NCBI GenBank assembly: GCA_963728495.1
Contig: CAVSKI010000007.1
Coordinates: 496,001 to 560,000 of the forward strand
DNA from: JACVRW01 sp963728495
Lineage (GTDB): Bacteria > Actinomycetota > Thermoleophilia > Solirubrobacterales > Thermoleophilaceae
Direction of reading: 5' to 3'
DNA: 64,000 nt
Positions within the stretch are counted from its first letter, which is position 1, and each line of letters begins with the position of its first letter. Position numbers and translations under genes: made by a program. Under the pieces are notes generated by a model, which searched no databases, was not told where the DNA came from, and saw only the letters and a list, made by a program, of their open reading frames with translations. Of the stretch, positions 6,871 to 15,665 are shown piece after piece.

Positions 6871-7788
6871 CTACTCGTCAACCCAGCTCTGCAACAGCGG
6901 CAGCGGGTCGATCGGCGCACCGCCGGCGAACCAGCCGCCAACCCAGATCTCGAAGTGCAGGTGGGGGCCCGAGGAGCTTCCGGTGTTGCCCACCTCGCCG
7001 ATCAGCTGGCCGGTCCGAACGCGCTGACCGGCTACGACCGGGATCGAGCCGGCGCGCATGTGCATGAAGACGTAGTCGTAGTCCTCGCCCTCGCCGTCGA
7101 GCACGACGTAGTGACCCGCGCCCCCGGCCTGGTACTCGACCACCTCGACCACTCCGCCGCGCGGAGCCACCAGCGGCGTACCCTCGGCGGCGGCGAGGTC
7201 CTGACCCTGGTGGCGATGACCCTTACGTAGCGCGCCGAAGCGCGAGCCCTCCTCGCCCCAGCTGAAGACGCCGGCTACGGGAAACGTGTGATGGCGAAAC
7301 TCGAGCTCGGCGGTGCTGACGGCGGTGGGCCCGCGGCGCAGGTTGCGTCCCGCGATGTGCAACACGTAGTCGCCCTCGGGCAGCGCGGTTCCGGTTTCGA
7401 GACCGGTGAAGGGCACCGAATAGGTGCCGGCCGTACGCTCACCGAGGTTGATCGTCTCGACCCGCGAGCGGTCGGCGGCGTTGAGCACGTGCAGCCTCAT
7501 CTTGGCCGGCCGCCGGCCGCTGAGGGTGAACTTCACGCGCGCCGAACGACCCAGGAGGAACAGCCGCTTGCGGCGCAGCTCGAAGGAAGTCAACAGTGTG
7601 GCTCGTCTCTGTCGAGCACCGGCTGGCGGACGGGGCTTGGTCGCGCGCTTCTTGGCCGGCCCTTGGTTGGCCGAGGGCTCGTTGGGGGCCGCCACGCCTC
7701 CGCCGTCCTGTGCGAGGGCGGGGGCCGCAGGGAGCCCAAGTGCGATCAGGATCGCAGTAGCAGCCAGAAGAGTTGAGCGAGAGCGCAC
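6871..7788 (-). CDS. Secreted M23-family metallopeptidase
   Basis: 305 residues. Signal peptide MRSRSTLLAATAILIALG ending in APALA, then a proline/basic linker, a beta-rich middle domain (FELRRKRLFLLGRSARVKFTL, about residues 68-165) and a C-terminal LytM/M23 domain. Zinc ligands are visible in GHRHQGQDLAAAEGTPLVAP (HxxxD) and SSGPHLHFEIWVGG (HxH). M23 enzymes cleave peptidoglycan cross-bridges; the intact motif suggests activity rather than a degenerate scaffold. The gene faces convergently into the palindromic elements at 6456-6854. Upstream, 91 bases separate it from the helicase gene. Confidence 0.9.
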   Translation of the reverse strand: MRSRSTLLAATAILIALGLPAAPALAQDGGGVAAPNEPSANQGPAKKRATKPRPPAGARQRRATLLTSFELRRKRLFLLGRSARVKFTLSGRRPAKMRLHVLNAADRSRVETINLGERTAGTYSVPFTGLETGTALPEGDYVLHIAGRNLRRGPTAVSTAELEFRHHTFPVAGVFSWGEEGSRFGALRKGHRHQGQDLAAAEGTPLVAPRGGVVEVVEYQAGGAGHYVVLDGEGEDYDYVFMHMRAGSIPVVAGQRVRTGQLIGEVGNTGSSSGPHLHFEIWVGGWFAGGAPIDPLPLLQSWVDE

Positions 7789-7879
7789 CGTACCCAGGGA
7801 ATCGGAGTGTCGCGCGCCGTCTTGAGCCCGGGTGCAAAATCCTTCTCCTGAAAGTCTTCTTGCAGCGCGGCAGACTGAC

Positions 7880-10246
7880 CTAGCGCGAGGCCATCCGGCT
7901 CAGCATCTCGATCGACCCGCGCTTGTTCAGCGGCTCGTTGAGATTCCCGCACTTCGGCGACTGCACGCATGAGGGGCAGCCGGCGCGACATCGGCACTCC
8001 GAGATCAGCCGAAGGGCGTCGTCCACCAGCGCCTCGAAGCGCTCGTAACCCACACGCGTGATCCCCACCCCGCCCGGATGGCCGTCGTAGATGAAGATGG
8101 TCGCGCGGCCCGTCTGGCGGTGGAACGCGGTGGAGAGGCCGCCGATGTCCCAGCGGTCGCACATCGCGATCAGCGGAAGCACCGCGATCTGCCCGTGCTC
8201 GGCCGCGTGCAGCGAGCCCTGGAGGACGTCGAGCGGGAACTCCTCCTGCAGCAGCTCGTCGGGAAACTCGTACCAGAGCGCCTGGGTCACGAACTGCTGC
8301 TCGGGCATCTCGAGGGCCAGCAGGTCGAGCACCGAGTGATCGGCCACGCGCTTCTTCTGGTACGCCACGACCTGCTCGGTCACCGACACGATCCCGCGCG
8401 AGAGGATGACCCCGCAGGCGTCGCGTTGCTCGCGCACCGACTCGATCCAGGTCTCGGATTCCGTTTTGGGCTGGGTGTACCAGTCGCCATCGAAGGGGCG
8501 GACGACCGCGCGTCCGGCGGCCAGGTCGAGATCCTCGACCTCGTAGCTGGCGCCCATGTGCAGGTAGACCGCGCCCGGGTGCACCACCGAGTGCGCGCGG
8601 GCGTACTCCACCGTGCCGATCAGCTCGCCCCGCTCGCTCTCCGCGATCGCCACCGCATTGGGTGAGGCGGATCGCAGCGCGATCTCCGACGCGGGATAGC
8701 CGGGGCCGCGCGGCAGATAGCGGCCTCCGCGCTCGCGCAACCGGCCCTGCTTGACCAGCCGTTGTGCCGCGCTCTCCCATCCCGGGCCGAACACGTCCTC
8801 GTCCTCGGGGGTCAGCGGCAGCTCGTAGGCGGCGGCCGCCAGGTGGGCGAGGTGGATCTCCTCGGACTCGTGGTCGAGGATCGCGCGCTCCACCGGCCGC
8901 TCGAGGAACTCGTCGGGATGGCGGCAGAAGAACTGGTCGAGCGCGTCTTCGCCCGCCACGTAGAGGGCCAGCCCGGTGTGACGCCGGCCCGCGCGTCCCC
9001 ACATCTGACGCAGCGAGGCGACGGTGCCCGGGAAGGTCACGCAGATGGCGGCGTCGAGATCGCCCACGTCGATGCCCAGCTCAAGGGCGTTGGTGGCCAC
9101 CACCGCCAGCAGATCGCCCTCGGCCAGGCGCCGCTCGATCTCACGACGCTGCGTGGGGGTGTAGCCCGCGCGGTAGGGCGCGATCCGGGCGGCCAGGTCG
9201 GGCCGGCCGGAGTCCTCCAGGCGCAGCCGCGTGAAGCGCTGGATCAGCTCGACTCCGCGCCGTGACCTGAGGAAGCAGATCGTGCGCACCTCGCGCTCCA
9301 CGAGGCCTGCGAGCAGGCCGGCGGCCTCGGACAGCGCAGAGGCCCGCTTGCCCAGCTTCTCGTCAACGAGCGGCGGGTTCCACATCACCGTCTGGCGTTC
9401 GGCATGGGGGGCGCCGTCGCGGTCCACCAGGCGCATGTCCACGCCGGTGAGGTTCTCGGCCAGCTCGAGGGGGTTGGCGATCGTGGCGCTGGTGAGCACG
9501 AAGCGTGGCTCCGCTCCGTAGGCCCGGGCGAGTCGCCGCAGCCGCCGAAGCACGTTGGCCACATGCGAGCCGAACACTCCGCGGTACACATGCGCCTCGT
9601 CCACCACCACCCACGCCAGATTGGCCAGCACATCGCCCCAGGACCGGTGGTTGGGAAGGACCCCCACGTGGAGCATGTCGGGATTGGTGAGTATCAGGTT
9701 GGAGCGTCTGCGGATGGCGCGACGCTCCTCACGCGGGGTGTCGCCGTCGTAGATGGCGTGGCGCAGGAAGGGCCCGCCGGAAGACCTCGCCGCGGAAGAC
9801 TTCGCTGCGCCGCGGGCCGAGCCCGCGGCTTGCGCCAGGCGCGACAGCTTGCGGGCCTGATCCTGGGCCAGCGCCTTGGTCGGGTAGAGGTAGAAGGCCC
9901 GCGCCGCGAGATCGGTGGCGAGCGTGTCGAGCACCGGCAGGTTGAAAGCGAGCGACTTGCCGCTGGCCGTTCCGGTGGTCACGATCGTGTGGCCGCGGTG
10001 TGCCTCCTCCAGGGCGTCGGCCTGATGGGACCAGAGCTCCTCGATGCCGTCCCCTTCCAGCGCCTCGCGCAGTGCCGGATGCAGGCCCTCCGGAAGTGGG
10101 GTGGTGACTCCGGCCCGGGCCTCCGTGACGGACGTGGCAACGACCTGATCCTCGTCGGCGGCCTGCAGAAGCGAGTCCCACGGATAGGTCGTCTGTGCCC
10201 GAGCCACGGCTTGCGATAGTACGCCGCGGTGATCCGCTCCTTTCAT
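7880..10246 (-). CDS. DEAD/DEAH-box helicase with C-terminal DUF1998-type zinc domain (MrfA/YprA-like)
   Basis: About 788 residues. Walker A TGTASGKSLAFNLP, DEAH box VVDEAHVYRGVFGSH, motif III LTSATIANP, helicase C motifs TNALELGIDVGDLDA and QMWGRAGRR, and a C-terminal four-cysteine cluster ECRCRAGCPSCVQSPKCG, the signature of the YprA/MrfA family. MrfA in Bacillus acts in repair of mitomycin-induced lesions, so a DNA repair role is likely. The start is uncertain: ATG 10246 overlaps the divergent GpgS start by 18 bases; GTG 10207 would avoid the overlap. Both give the full helicase core. Confidence 0.88.
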   Translation of the reverse strand: MKGADHRGVLSQAVARAQTTYPWDSLLQAADEDQVVATSVTEARAGVTTPLPEGLHPALREALEGDGIEELWSHQADALEEAHRGHTIVTTGTASGKSLAFNLPVLDTLATDLAARAFYLYPTKALAQDQARKLSRLAQAAGSARGAAKSSAARSSGGPFLRHAIYDGDTPREERRAIRRRSNLILTNPDMLHVGVLPNHRSWGDVLANLAWVVVDEAHVYRGVFGSHVANVLRRLRRLARAYGAEPRFVLTSATIANPLELAENLTGVDMRLVDRDGAPHAERQTVMWNPPLVDEKLGKRASALSEAAGLLAGLVEREVRTICFLRSRRGVELIQRFTRLRLEDSGRPDLAARIAPYRAGYTPTQRREIERRLAEGDLLAVVATNALELGIDVGDLDAAICVTFPGTVASLRQMWGRAGRRHTGLALYVAGEDALDQFFCRHPDEFLERPVERAILDHESEEIHLAHLAAAAYELPLTPEDEDVFGPGWESAAQRLVKQGRLRERGGRYLPRGPGYPASEIALRSASPNAVAIAESERGELIGTVEYARAHSVVHPGAVYLHMGASYEVEDLDLAAGRAVVRPFDGDWYTQPKTESETWIESVREQRDACGVILSRGIVSVTEQVVAYQKKRVADHSVLDLLALEMPEQQFVTQALWYEFPDELLQEEFPLDVLQGSLHAAEHGQIAVLPLIAMCDRWDIGGLSTAFHRQTGRATIFIYDGHPGGVGITRVGYERFEALVDDALRLISECRCRAGCPSCVQSPKCGNLNEPLNKRGSIEMLSRMASR

Positions 10247-11119
10247 CACTCGGAGTTCGAGCTCGATCGCATGCGCGAGCGAAAGCGCGAGACCGTGACG
10301 GTGGTGCTGCCCACGCGCGAGGTGGCGGACACGATCGGCCCGATCCTGGAGCGGCTGTCGAAGCTGGGCGACGTGATCGACCAGGTCCTGGTGATCGACG
10401 CCGCCTCCAAGGACGACACTGTGGCCATCGCCGCAGACCTGGGGGCCGAGGTACACCAGGAGTCAGAGCTGCTGCCCGAGTTCGGGCCGGCGCTCGGCAA
10501 GGGCGATGCACTGTGGCGGAGCCTCGCCGTGGCTACCGGCGACCTGATCGTCTACCTCGACTCCGATGCGCGAGACTTCTCGCCGCACTTCGCCGCCGGG
10601 CTGCTCGGCCCGCTGCTGTGCGAGGAGGGGGTGGAGTTCGTCAAGGGCTACTACCGCCGTCCCTTCTTGGTGGCCGACGGCCGCGAGCTCCCGGCCGACG
10701 GCGGCCGGGTGACCGAGCTCACCGCGCGGCCGCTCCTCTCGGCCTTCTATCCCGACCTGGCCGGCTTCATCCAGCCGCTCGCGGGCGAGATGTCCGCGCG
10801 CCGAAGTCTGCTGAAGCGGCTGCCGTTCGCCTGCGGCTACGCGGTCGAGACGGCGATGCTGCTGCGCGCTCGCAACGAGCTGGGGGGCACGGACGGGATG
10901 GCCCAGGTCGACCTCGACGTGCGCCACCACCACCACCAACCGCTCCGGGACCTCGGTCCGATGGCCTATGCCGTGCTGCGGGTGATACTCGAGCGCCTGC
11001 GCGAGGAGGGGCGCCTGCTGGACGACCCCGCCCCGCCGCTTCAGACCGCCGACGGCAGGCTCGTGCAGGTGGAACTGGTGGAGCGCCCGCCCTACGCGAC
11101 GCTGCGCGCCCACGCGTGA
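10229..11119 (+). CDS. gpgS: Glucosyl-3-phosphoglycerate synthase
   Basis: GT81-type glycosyltransferase transferring glucose from an NDP-glucose to 3-phosphoglycerate, the first step of glucosylglycerate (or methylglucose lipopolysaccharide) synthesis. The N-terminal SFHHSEF motif before the Rossmann-like VTVVLPTREVADTIG is typical of GpgS and supports the GTG start at 10229. The metal-binding motif is YLDSDARDF, and GKGDALWRSL, VKGYYRRPF and GEMSARRSLL are family segments. A natural run of four histidines sits at RHHHHQPL. The stop overlaps the phosphatase start (GTGA), so the two are coupled. Confidence 0.88.
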   Translation: MIRSFHHSEFELDRMRERKRETVTVVLPTREVADTIGPILERLSKLGDVIDQVLVIDAASKDDTVAIAADLGAEVHQESELLPEFGPALGKGDALWRSLAVATGDLIVYLDSDARDFSPHFAAGLLGPLLCEEGVEFVKGYYRRPFLVADGRELPADGGRVTELTARPLLSAFYPDLAGFIQPLAGEMSARRSLLKRLPFACGYAVETAMLLRARNELGGTDGMAQVDLDVRHHHHQPLRDLGPMAYAVLRVILERLREEGRLLDDPAPPLQTADGRLVQVELVERPPYATLRAHA

Positions 11120-11892
11120 CGCTTCGCTGCGTCTACACCGACCTCGACGGCACCCTCCTGGGCAGGGGAGCGTCGCTCTTTCGTACCGCGGAGGGCGAGT
11201 TCACGCTACTGGCTGCGCGGGCGCTCGAGGCCTGTCACCGGGCGGGCGCCGAGGTGGTGATCAAGTCCGGGCGCCGGCGGGCACAGGTCATGGAGGACGC
11301 CCGGCTGTTGGGGCAGACGTCCTACATCTTCGAGGTGGGCGGGGGGATGGTGATCGACGGCGAGCTCACGTTTCTCACGGGGGACCTCCAGCCGCGGGAC
11401 GGGGTGACGATCCACGAGCAGATCGCCGAGGGCGGGGCTCCGGAGCTGCTGCTCGAGCGCTACGCCGGCCGACTCGAGCCCCACGACCCGTGGCACGTGG
11501 ACCGGGAGGTCACGCACCTGTTTCGTGGGCGCATCGACGCCGGCGAGGCGAACCGCCTGCTGGCCGAGGAGGGTCACTCGGAACTGCGGCTGGTCGACAA
11601 CGGCGAGATCGGGCCGGGAACCCACGGCTTTCACCTGCTCCCGGCGTGCGCCTCGAAGACGAGGGCCGTGTCCGCACACATGCGCGCCCGCGGCTTCGAG
11701 CCCGAGCAGTGCATCGCCGTGGGCGACTCGCGCGAGGATCTCGATGTCGCTCAAGCCGTGGGCCGCTTCTTTCTCGTGGCCAATGCCGTGGTCGGCGATG
11801 CCCCGTTGCCTCCCAACGTCGACCACACCGAGGCGCCGATGAGCGAGGGCTTCTACGAGGCCGTGGTCCGCGCGCTGGCCGAGTCACGATGA
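11116..11892 (+). CDS. HAD phosphatase, likely glucosyl-3-phosphoglycerate phosphatase (MPGP-like)
   Basis: 258 residues from GTG 11116, overlapping the gpgS stop by four bases. HAD motif I is YTDLDGTLLG, motif II KSGRRRAQV, and motifs III/IV lie in SKTRAVSAHM and CIAVGDSREDLDVA, with a cap domain of the mannosyl-3-phosphoglycerate phosphatase (Cof-like) type between. It would remove phosphate from glucosyl-3-phosphoglycerate to give glucosylglycerate, a compatible solute. The assignment rests on family and on coupling with gpgS. It is not the histidine-phosphatase-type GpgP of mycobacteria, so the pair resembles the mannosylglycerate-type two-step route. Confidence 0.8.
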   Translation: MTLRCVYTDLDGTLLGRGASLFRTAEGEFTLLAARALEACHRAGAEVVIKSGRRRAQVMEDARLLGQTSYIFEVGGGMVIDGELTFLTGDLQPRDGVTIHEQIAEGGAPELLLERYAGRLEPHDPWHVDREVTHLFRGRIDAGEANRLLAEEGHSELRLVDNGEIGPGTHGFHLLPACASKTRAVSAHMRARGFEPEQCIAVGDSREDLDVAQAVGRFFLVANAVVGDAPLPPNVDHTEAPMSEGFYEAVVRALAESR

Positions 11893-11970
11893 CTCGTGCC
11901 GGATGGCACAAGCCGGTGTAGTCTTCTCTGACCGCGGCGGTCCGGCCGATCGCCGCACGGGTGAGGCAGC

Positions 11971-11996
11971 ACGGGCGCTCCGTCAGGGGCGCCCGT
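11971..11996 (+). terminator. Strong GC hairpin before the catalase-family gene
   Basis: ACGGGCGC (11971-11978) pairs with GCGCCCGT (11989-11996) around a 10-base loop. It ends 16 bases before ATG 12013. There is no T-tract, so it may be a terminator for the gpgS operon, an attenuator of the downstream gene, or incidental in GC-rich DNA. Confidence 0.35.
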
Positions 11997-12012
11997 CGCT
12001 TACGGTCCCACG

Positions 12013-12934
12013 ATGGACACCTTCGCCGAGACCGTGGTCGACGCAATCAACGAGGTGTCGGGGGCTCACCCCGGCCACCGGGCGGCCCACGCCAAGGGCA
12101 TCCTGACGGCGGGCAGCTTCTTCGCCGCCCCGCACGCCGCGGAGCTGACCACCGCGACGCACATGCAGGGCGATCGGGTGCGCGTGACGGCCCGTCTGTC
12201 CAACGGCGGAGGCGACCCGCGGATCCCCGACTACGCCCGCGAAGCTCGCGGCCTGGCGGTCAAGTTCTATCTGCCGGACGGATCCACCACCGACATCATC
12301 GGCCTGACGCTGCCCTGCTTCTTCGTGCGCACCGTCGAGGACTTTCTCGACTTCACGAACGCCCGGCGCGACCCTGAGAAGCTGATGCCGGCGTTCCTCG
12401 GCGCGCACCCCGAGGCGCTTCCGGCGATCCAGGCCGCGCTCGGGGCGGAGCCGCCCGAGAGCTATGCGACCTGCGCCTACAACTCGATTCACTCGTTTCG
12501 CTGGACCGGCCCGGACGCAACCGAGCGCTGGGTGCGCTACCGCCTCGAGCCCGAGGCGGGCGAGAGCTCGCTGAGCGGCGAGGAGGCAAGGAAACGCGGG
12601 CGCGACTACCTGCAGGAGGAGCTGACTCAGCCGGGCGGAGACAGCGTTTCGCCTGCTCGTCGTGGTGGCCGAGGACGGCGACGCCATCCACGACCCCACG
12701 ATCGCGTGGCCCGGCGAGCGCGAGCACGTGGATGTAGGCCGGCTGGTGCTCGACGGCCCGGAGACCGAGCGCGAGCGCGGCGAGGACATCCTCGTGTTCG
12801 ATCCCACCCGCGTGACGAATGGGATCGAGCTCTCGGACGATCCGATCCTGCGCTTTCGCCCGCGCGCCTACTCGGTGTCGGTGGAGCGAAGAGAAGCCGC
12901 GAAGTCAAGCGCCTCGAGTACCAGGTCGACCTAG
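12013..12934 (+). pseudogene. Catalase-family heme protein (SrpA-like), frameshifted
   Basis: The first 206 residues match small catalase-family proteins: AHAKGILTAGSF carries the distal histidine, then RLSNGGGDPRIPDYAREARG and FFVRTVEDFLDF. At 12631-12632 an extra C breaks the frame: removing one C gives QRAETAFRLLVVVAEDGD and joins directly to the remaining C-terminal part, which includes IAWPGEREHVDVGRL and the proximal heme region VFDPTRVTNGIELSDDPILR followed by RPRAYSVSVERR. Both halves are otherwise intact and still share normal codon use, so this is either a very recent mutation or an error in the sequence. No signal peptide. Downstream is palindromic element copy 2. Confidence 0.78.
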
Positions 12935-13004
12935 CGGGCTGTCCGGCGCCCGATGAGCCGCGGCTGGCGCTGCGCGAGCCGCCGGCTTACCGGGGCCGGC
13001 GTCT

Positions 13005-13226
13005 TGAAAGCAGGCAGTCAGGGCGGGCGCCGGCCTACCTGTCGCCTCCGTCACGCTGCTGTAACGCGGTTTCGGGCCACTGTGGTCGATTTACCCCCGT
13101 ATAGGGGTACAAAGCGACAATGCTCTGTACCGGGTGGCCGCGCCGCGCCGCCCCAAGGGCCGGTGTTACAGCACCGCAACAAGGGCGACTGACTCGGCAG
13201 GCCCCACCCTGGTTGCTGCCGAAAGA
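13005..13226. repeat. Palindromic intergenic element, copy 2
   Basis: Left outer arm with GGCAGTCAGGGCGG and GCCGG; inner left arm CGTCACGCTGCTGTAACGCGG (13049-13069); centre TACCCC-CGTATA-GGGGTA flanked by GTCG and CGAC (13085-13118); inner right arm GGTGTTACAGCACCGCAACAAGG (13162-13184); outer right arm CACCCTGGTTGCTGCCG (13205-13221), which is the reverse complement of the copy 3 left arm. It fills most of the 338-base gap 12935-13272 between convergent genes; no gene is seen there. Confidence 0.78.
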
Positions 13227-13272
13227 ACGGCCACCCCGGCAGGGGGCGGCTCGCGCAGGGCCGGCCCGGGCC

Positions 13273-13680
13273 TCAGCGGATCGCCTCGCCGAGTCCGAGC
13301 AGGTTTCCCTCGCTGTCGCGAAACCAGGCGGCGTGTTCGCCTTTGCCGCCCTTGCTCGGATAGTTGCCCTCCACCTCGGCGATGCCGTCGACGGTCCTCA
13401 GACCGGGAACATCGATGTCCTCGAACACCACTCCTCGATCGTTCAGCTCGGCGACCGTTGCTTCGATGTCGTCGACGTCCCAGCCCATCTGCGTGAACTC
13501 GCCCGTCGACGCCCCGGTGGACTGGAAGAGTGCAAAGACTCCCTCCGCGAGCTGGTAGAGGAGGCCGCCCGGCCGCTCCTCGCTCGGGTCGAGGCCGAGC
13601 TTCTCGGAATAGAACCGCCTTGCGCGGTCCAGGTCCTGCGCGGGGAGTCGCGTCGCTACGCGTCCGTCCTTGAGCATCAT
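13273..13680 (-). CDS. VOC-family (glyoxalase/bleomycin resistance fold) protein
   Basis: 135 residues with two beta-alpha-beta-beta-beta modules. The N-terminal DLDRARRFYSEKLGL is the usual VOC start; the second module contains MGWDVDDIEATVAELNDRGV and ends AAWFRDSEGNLLGLGEAI, with the glutamate of the metal/substrate site in SEGN. Usually such stand-alone proteins bind a small hydrophobic molecule or act as dioxygenase or isomerase relatives; the substrate cannot be told from sequence. The start could be either of two adjacent ATG codons. It is 31 bases downstream of the glycerate kinase start-end neighbour on the same strand and may share a transcript. Confidence 0.8.
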   Translation of the reverse strand: MMLKDGRVATRLPAQDLDRARRFYSEKLGLDPSEERPGGLLYQLAEGVFALFQSTGASTGEFTQMGWDVDDIEATVAELNDRGVVFEDIDVPGLRTVDGIAEVEGNYPSKGGKGEHAAWFRDSEGNLLGLGEAIR

Positions 13681-13707
13681 CGCCTCGGCTTTCTTGTTGT
13701 CCTAGGG

Positions 13708-14676
13708 TCAGCCGGCCAGCCGGCGGCCGGCGTCCCGCAGCTCATCCAAGGTGGTCGCCTCCGACACCGACGCCAGATCGAGGATCCGGGCCGAGAACTC
13801 GTCGAGCTCGTTCTTGCCGACGATCGCATGGCAGGTCACACCGACCTGCCGGCAGCGTGTGGCCAGCTCCCCGACGATTTTCCCCTGGAGCGTCTGGCTG
13901 TCGATCCGCCCCTCGCCGGTAACCACGAAGGCCGACCCGCGCATGAGCTCGTCGAAGCCCAGCAGATCGAGCACGAACGACGCACCGTGCTGCAGGTTCG
14001 CGCCGTGCCGGCCCCAGAGGCCACCGGAAAGCCCGCCCGCGGCGCCCGTCATGGGCTCTCCGCGCGGATCGCGGTCGAGCGTCGCGGCGAATTTGTCGAG
14101 ACGCTGCTCCAGGCGCTTGACCATGGCCGGATCGGCGCCCTTCTGCGGGCCGAACACGCTCGGGGCCTGCTCGAAGGGCACGCGCACATCGCACAGCACG
14201 TCGAGCTCGACCGTCACGCCGGCGTCCTCCAGCGCCTCCAGCGCTCCGGCCCCGCCGTCGGTGGTGGCCGAGCCGCCGACGGTCACGATGACCCGCTGAG
14301 CTCCCGCCTCGACGGCCGCGGCGATCAGCTCGCCCGTGCCCCGCGTGGACGCCGCCCAGGCGTCGCGATCGTTCTCGGCAACGAGGCCGAGCCCGCTGGC
14401 CTGCGCCGTTTCCACGATCGCCCGGCCGTCCTCGAGCAGGGCGAAGGAGGCATCGATCGGGCGACCGAGCGGGTCGCTCGCCTCGATAGTCCGCATCTCG
14501 CCGCCGAGGCGGGTGACGATGGCGTCCATTGTCCCCTCCCCGCCGTCGGCCACGGGCATCTCCTCGGCCTCACGCCCTGCCGCACGCAGCCCCGCCGCGA
14601 TTGCGCCGGCCACCTCGCGCGCCGAGAAGGTTCCCTTGAAGGAGTCCGGCGCAACCAGCGCCGGCAGCTCAGCCAA
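13708..14676 (-). CDS. glxK: Glycerate kinase
   Basis: About 322 residues of the GlxK/GarK family, phosphorylating glycerate (commonly to 2-phosphoglycerate). Family segments: VAPDSFKGTFSAREVA at the N-terminus, PVADGGEGTMDA, ATTDGGAGALEAL, and VTGEGRIDSQTLQGK near the C-terminus. There is no ATG; I take TTG 14676 (LAELPALVAPDSF), preceded by GAGG and overlapping the stop of the macrodomain gene by eight bases, which implies translational coupling. It lies about 1.8 kb from the glucosylglycerate synthesis pair and could recycle glycerate, though that link is inference. Confidence 0.88.
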   Translation of the reverse strand: MAELPALVAPDSFKGTFSAREVAGAIAAGLRAAGREAEEMPVADGGEGTMDAIVTRLGGEMRTIEASDPLGRPIDASFALLEDGRAIVETAQASGLGLVAENDRDAWAASTRGTGELIAAAVEAGAQRVIVTVGGSATTDGGAGALEALEDAGVTVELDVLCDVRVPFEQAPSVFGPQKGADPAMVKRLEQRLDKFAATLDRDPRGEPMTGAAGGLSGGLWGRHGANLQHGASFVLDLLGFDELMRGSAFVVTGEGRIDSQTLQGKIVGELATRCRQVGVTCHAIVGKNELDEFSARILDLASVSEATTLDELRDAGRRLAG

Positions 14677-15166
14677 CGGCCTCGCGGAAAGCCCGTTCCG
14701 CCTCGTCACCGTGCACGCAGAACACGACCCGCTCGAGCTCGCCGCTGTGCTCGCGAGCGGCGCCGGCCATGATGCCGGCCGCCTCGTCGAGCGGGAAGCC
14801 GCCCACGCCCGTGCCGAAGGCCACCAGCGCCAGTGAGCGGCAGCCCAGCTCCTCCGCCTTGGCCAGGGTGGAACGCGTGGCCCGTTCGATGATGTCGGCC
14901 GACGTCGGGCCGCCCAGCTCCATGGTGGCGGCGTGGATGACCCAGCGCGAGGGCATGGCCCCGGCCGTGGTCTCCACCGCGTCGCCCAGGTCGATCGGCG
15001 CCCTCTCGTCGGATTCGCGCTGCACATCCGGACCTCCGGCGCGCGAGATGGCGGCGGCCACGCCGCCGCCGTGCGCGAGCTCCGTATTTGCGGCGTTGGC
15101 GATAGCGTCCACCTCCAGCTGTGTCACGTCGGCCTGCTTGACCTCGAGCTGCGCCACGATGGCCAT
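14669..15166 (-). CDS. Macrodomain protein (ADP-ribose binding/hydrolase)
   Basis: 165 residues from ATG 15166, which has a strong GGGGGAGGA just upstream. The macrodomain core is clear: QADVTQLEVDAIANAANTEL, then HGGGVAAAISRAGG, and VAFGTGVGGFPLDEAAGIM. These bind ADP-ribose, and members of this MacroD-like group may hydrolyse O-acetyl-ADP-ribose or mono-ADP-ribosylated proteins. Its stop overlaps the glycerate kinase start. Divergent from the DGPF/ECF sigma pair with a 97-base promoter gap. Confidence 0.87.
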   Translation of the reverse strand: MAIVAQLEVKQADVTQLEVDAIANAANTELAHGGGVAAAISRAGGPDVQRESDERAPIDLGDAVETTAGAMPSRWVIHAATMELGGPTSADIIERATRSTLAKAEELGCRSLALVAFGTGVGGFPLDEAAGIMAGAAREHSGELERVVFCVHGDEAERAFREAVG

Positions 15167-15263
15167 ATCCTCCCCCAATCCTTCACGGGATGTCGATATC
15201 GCCCGAGTCCGTTCGTCATACCGTTGACCGCAGCGAACGGCGCTGCCCGACGAGAGGAGCCCC

Positions 15264-15665
15264 ATGAGGTACATGTACAGCTTGTTCGGCGAAGAGGGTG
15301 GCATGGAGGACGCGAGCCCCGAGGACATGAAGGCCGAGCTGGATCGCTGGGAGGCCTTCGGCCAGGAAGCGTTCAAGGCTGGCGTGCTGGTTTCGGGCGA
15401 CGCACTGCAGGAGAGCTCCACGGCCACGACTTTTCGGATCCAGCAACAGGGAGACCCGATCGTGTCCGACGGGCCATTCGTGGAGACCAAGGAGCAGCTC
15501 GGCGGCTATTACGTGCTCGACTGCAAGGACCTCGACGAGGCGCTCGAGTGGGGCAAGAAGATCCCACTGAGGAGCGGCAGCATCGAGATCCGCCCGGTGA
15601 TGGACTTCTCGGAGTACGGCTACCAGGACCCGCTGCGGGCAGAGGAGACCTCGCGCACGGCCTGA
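15264..15665 (+). CDS. DGPF (YCII-related) domain protein, ECF42 partner
   Basis: 133 residues, preceded by GAGAGGAG. It carries the name-giving DGPF motif in VSDGPFVETKEQLGGYY and the following DLDEALEWGKKIP and EIRPVMDF segments. Ferredoxin-like fold related to YciI. Genes of this family are characteristically next to ECF42 sigma factors, as here, and are thought to be the main output or an accessory of that sigma factor. Its stop codon overlaps the proposed CTG start of the sigma gene (CTGA). Confidence 0.88.
   Translation: MRYMYSLFGEEGGMEDASPEDMKAELDRWEAFGQEAFKAGVLVSGDALQESSTATTFRIQQQGDPIVSDGPFVETKEQLGGYYVLDCKDLDEALEWGKKIPLRSGSIEIRPVMDFSEYGYQDPLRAEETSRTA

Noticed and set aside
10929..10942. 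Four histidine codons in the GpgS gene, suspected to be an added tag
   Set aside because: The run is inside a conserved family region and is natural.
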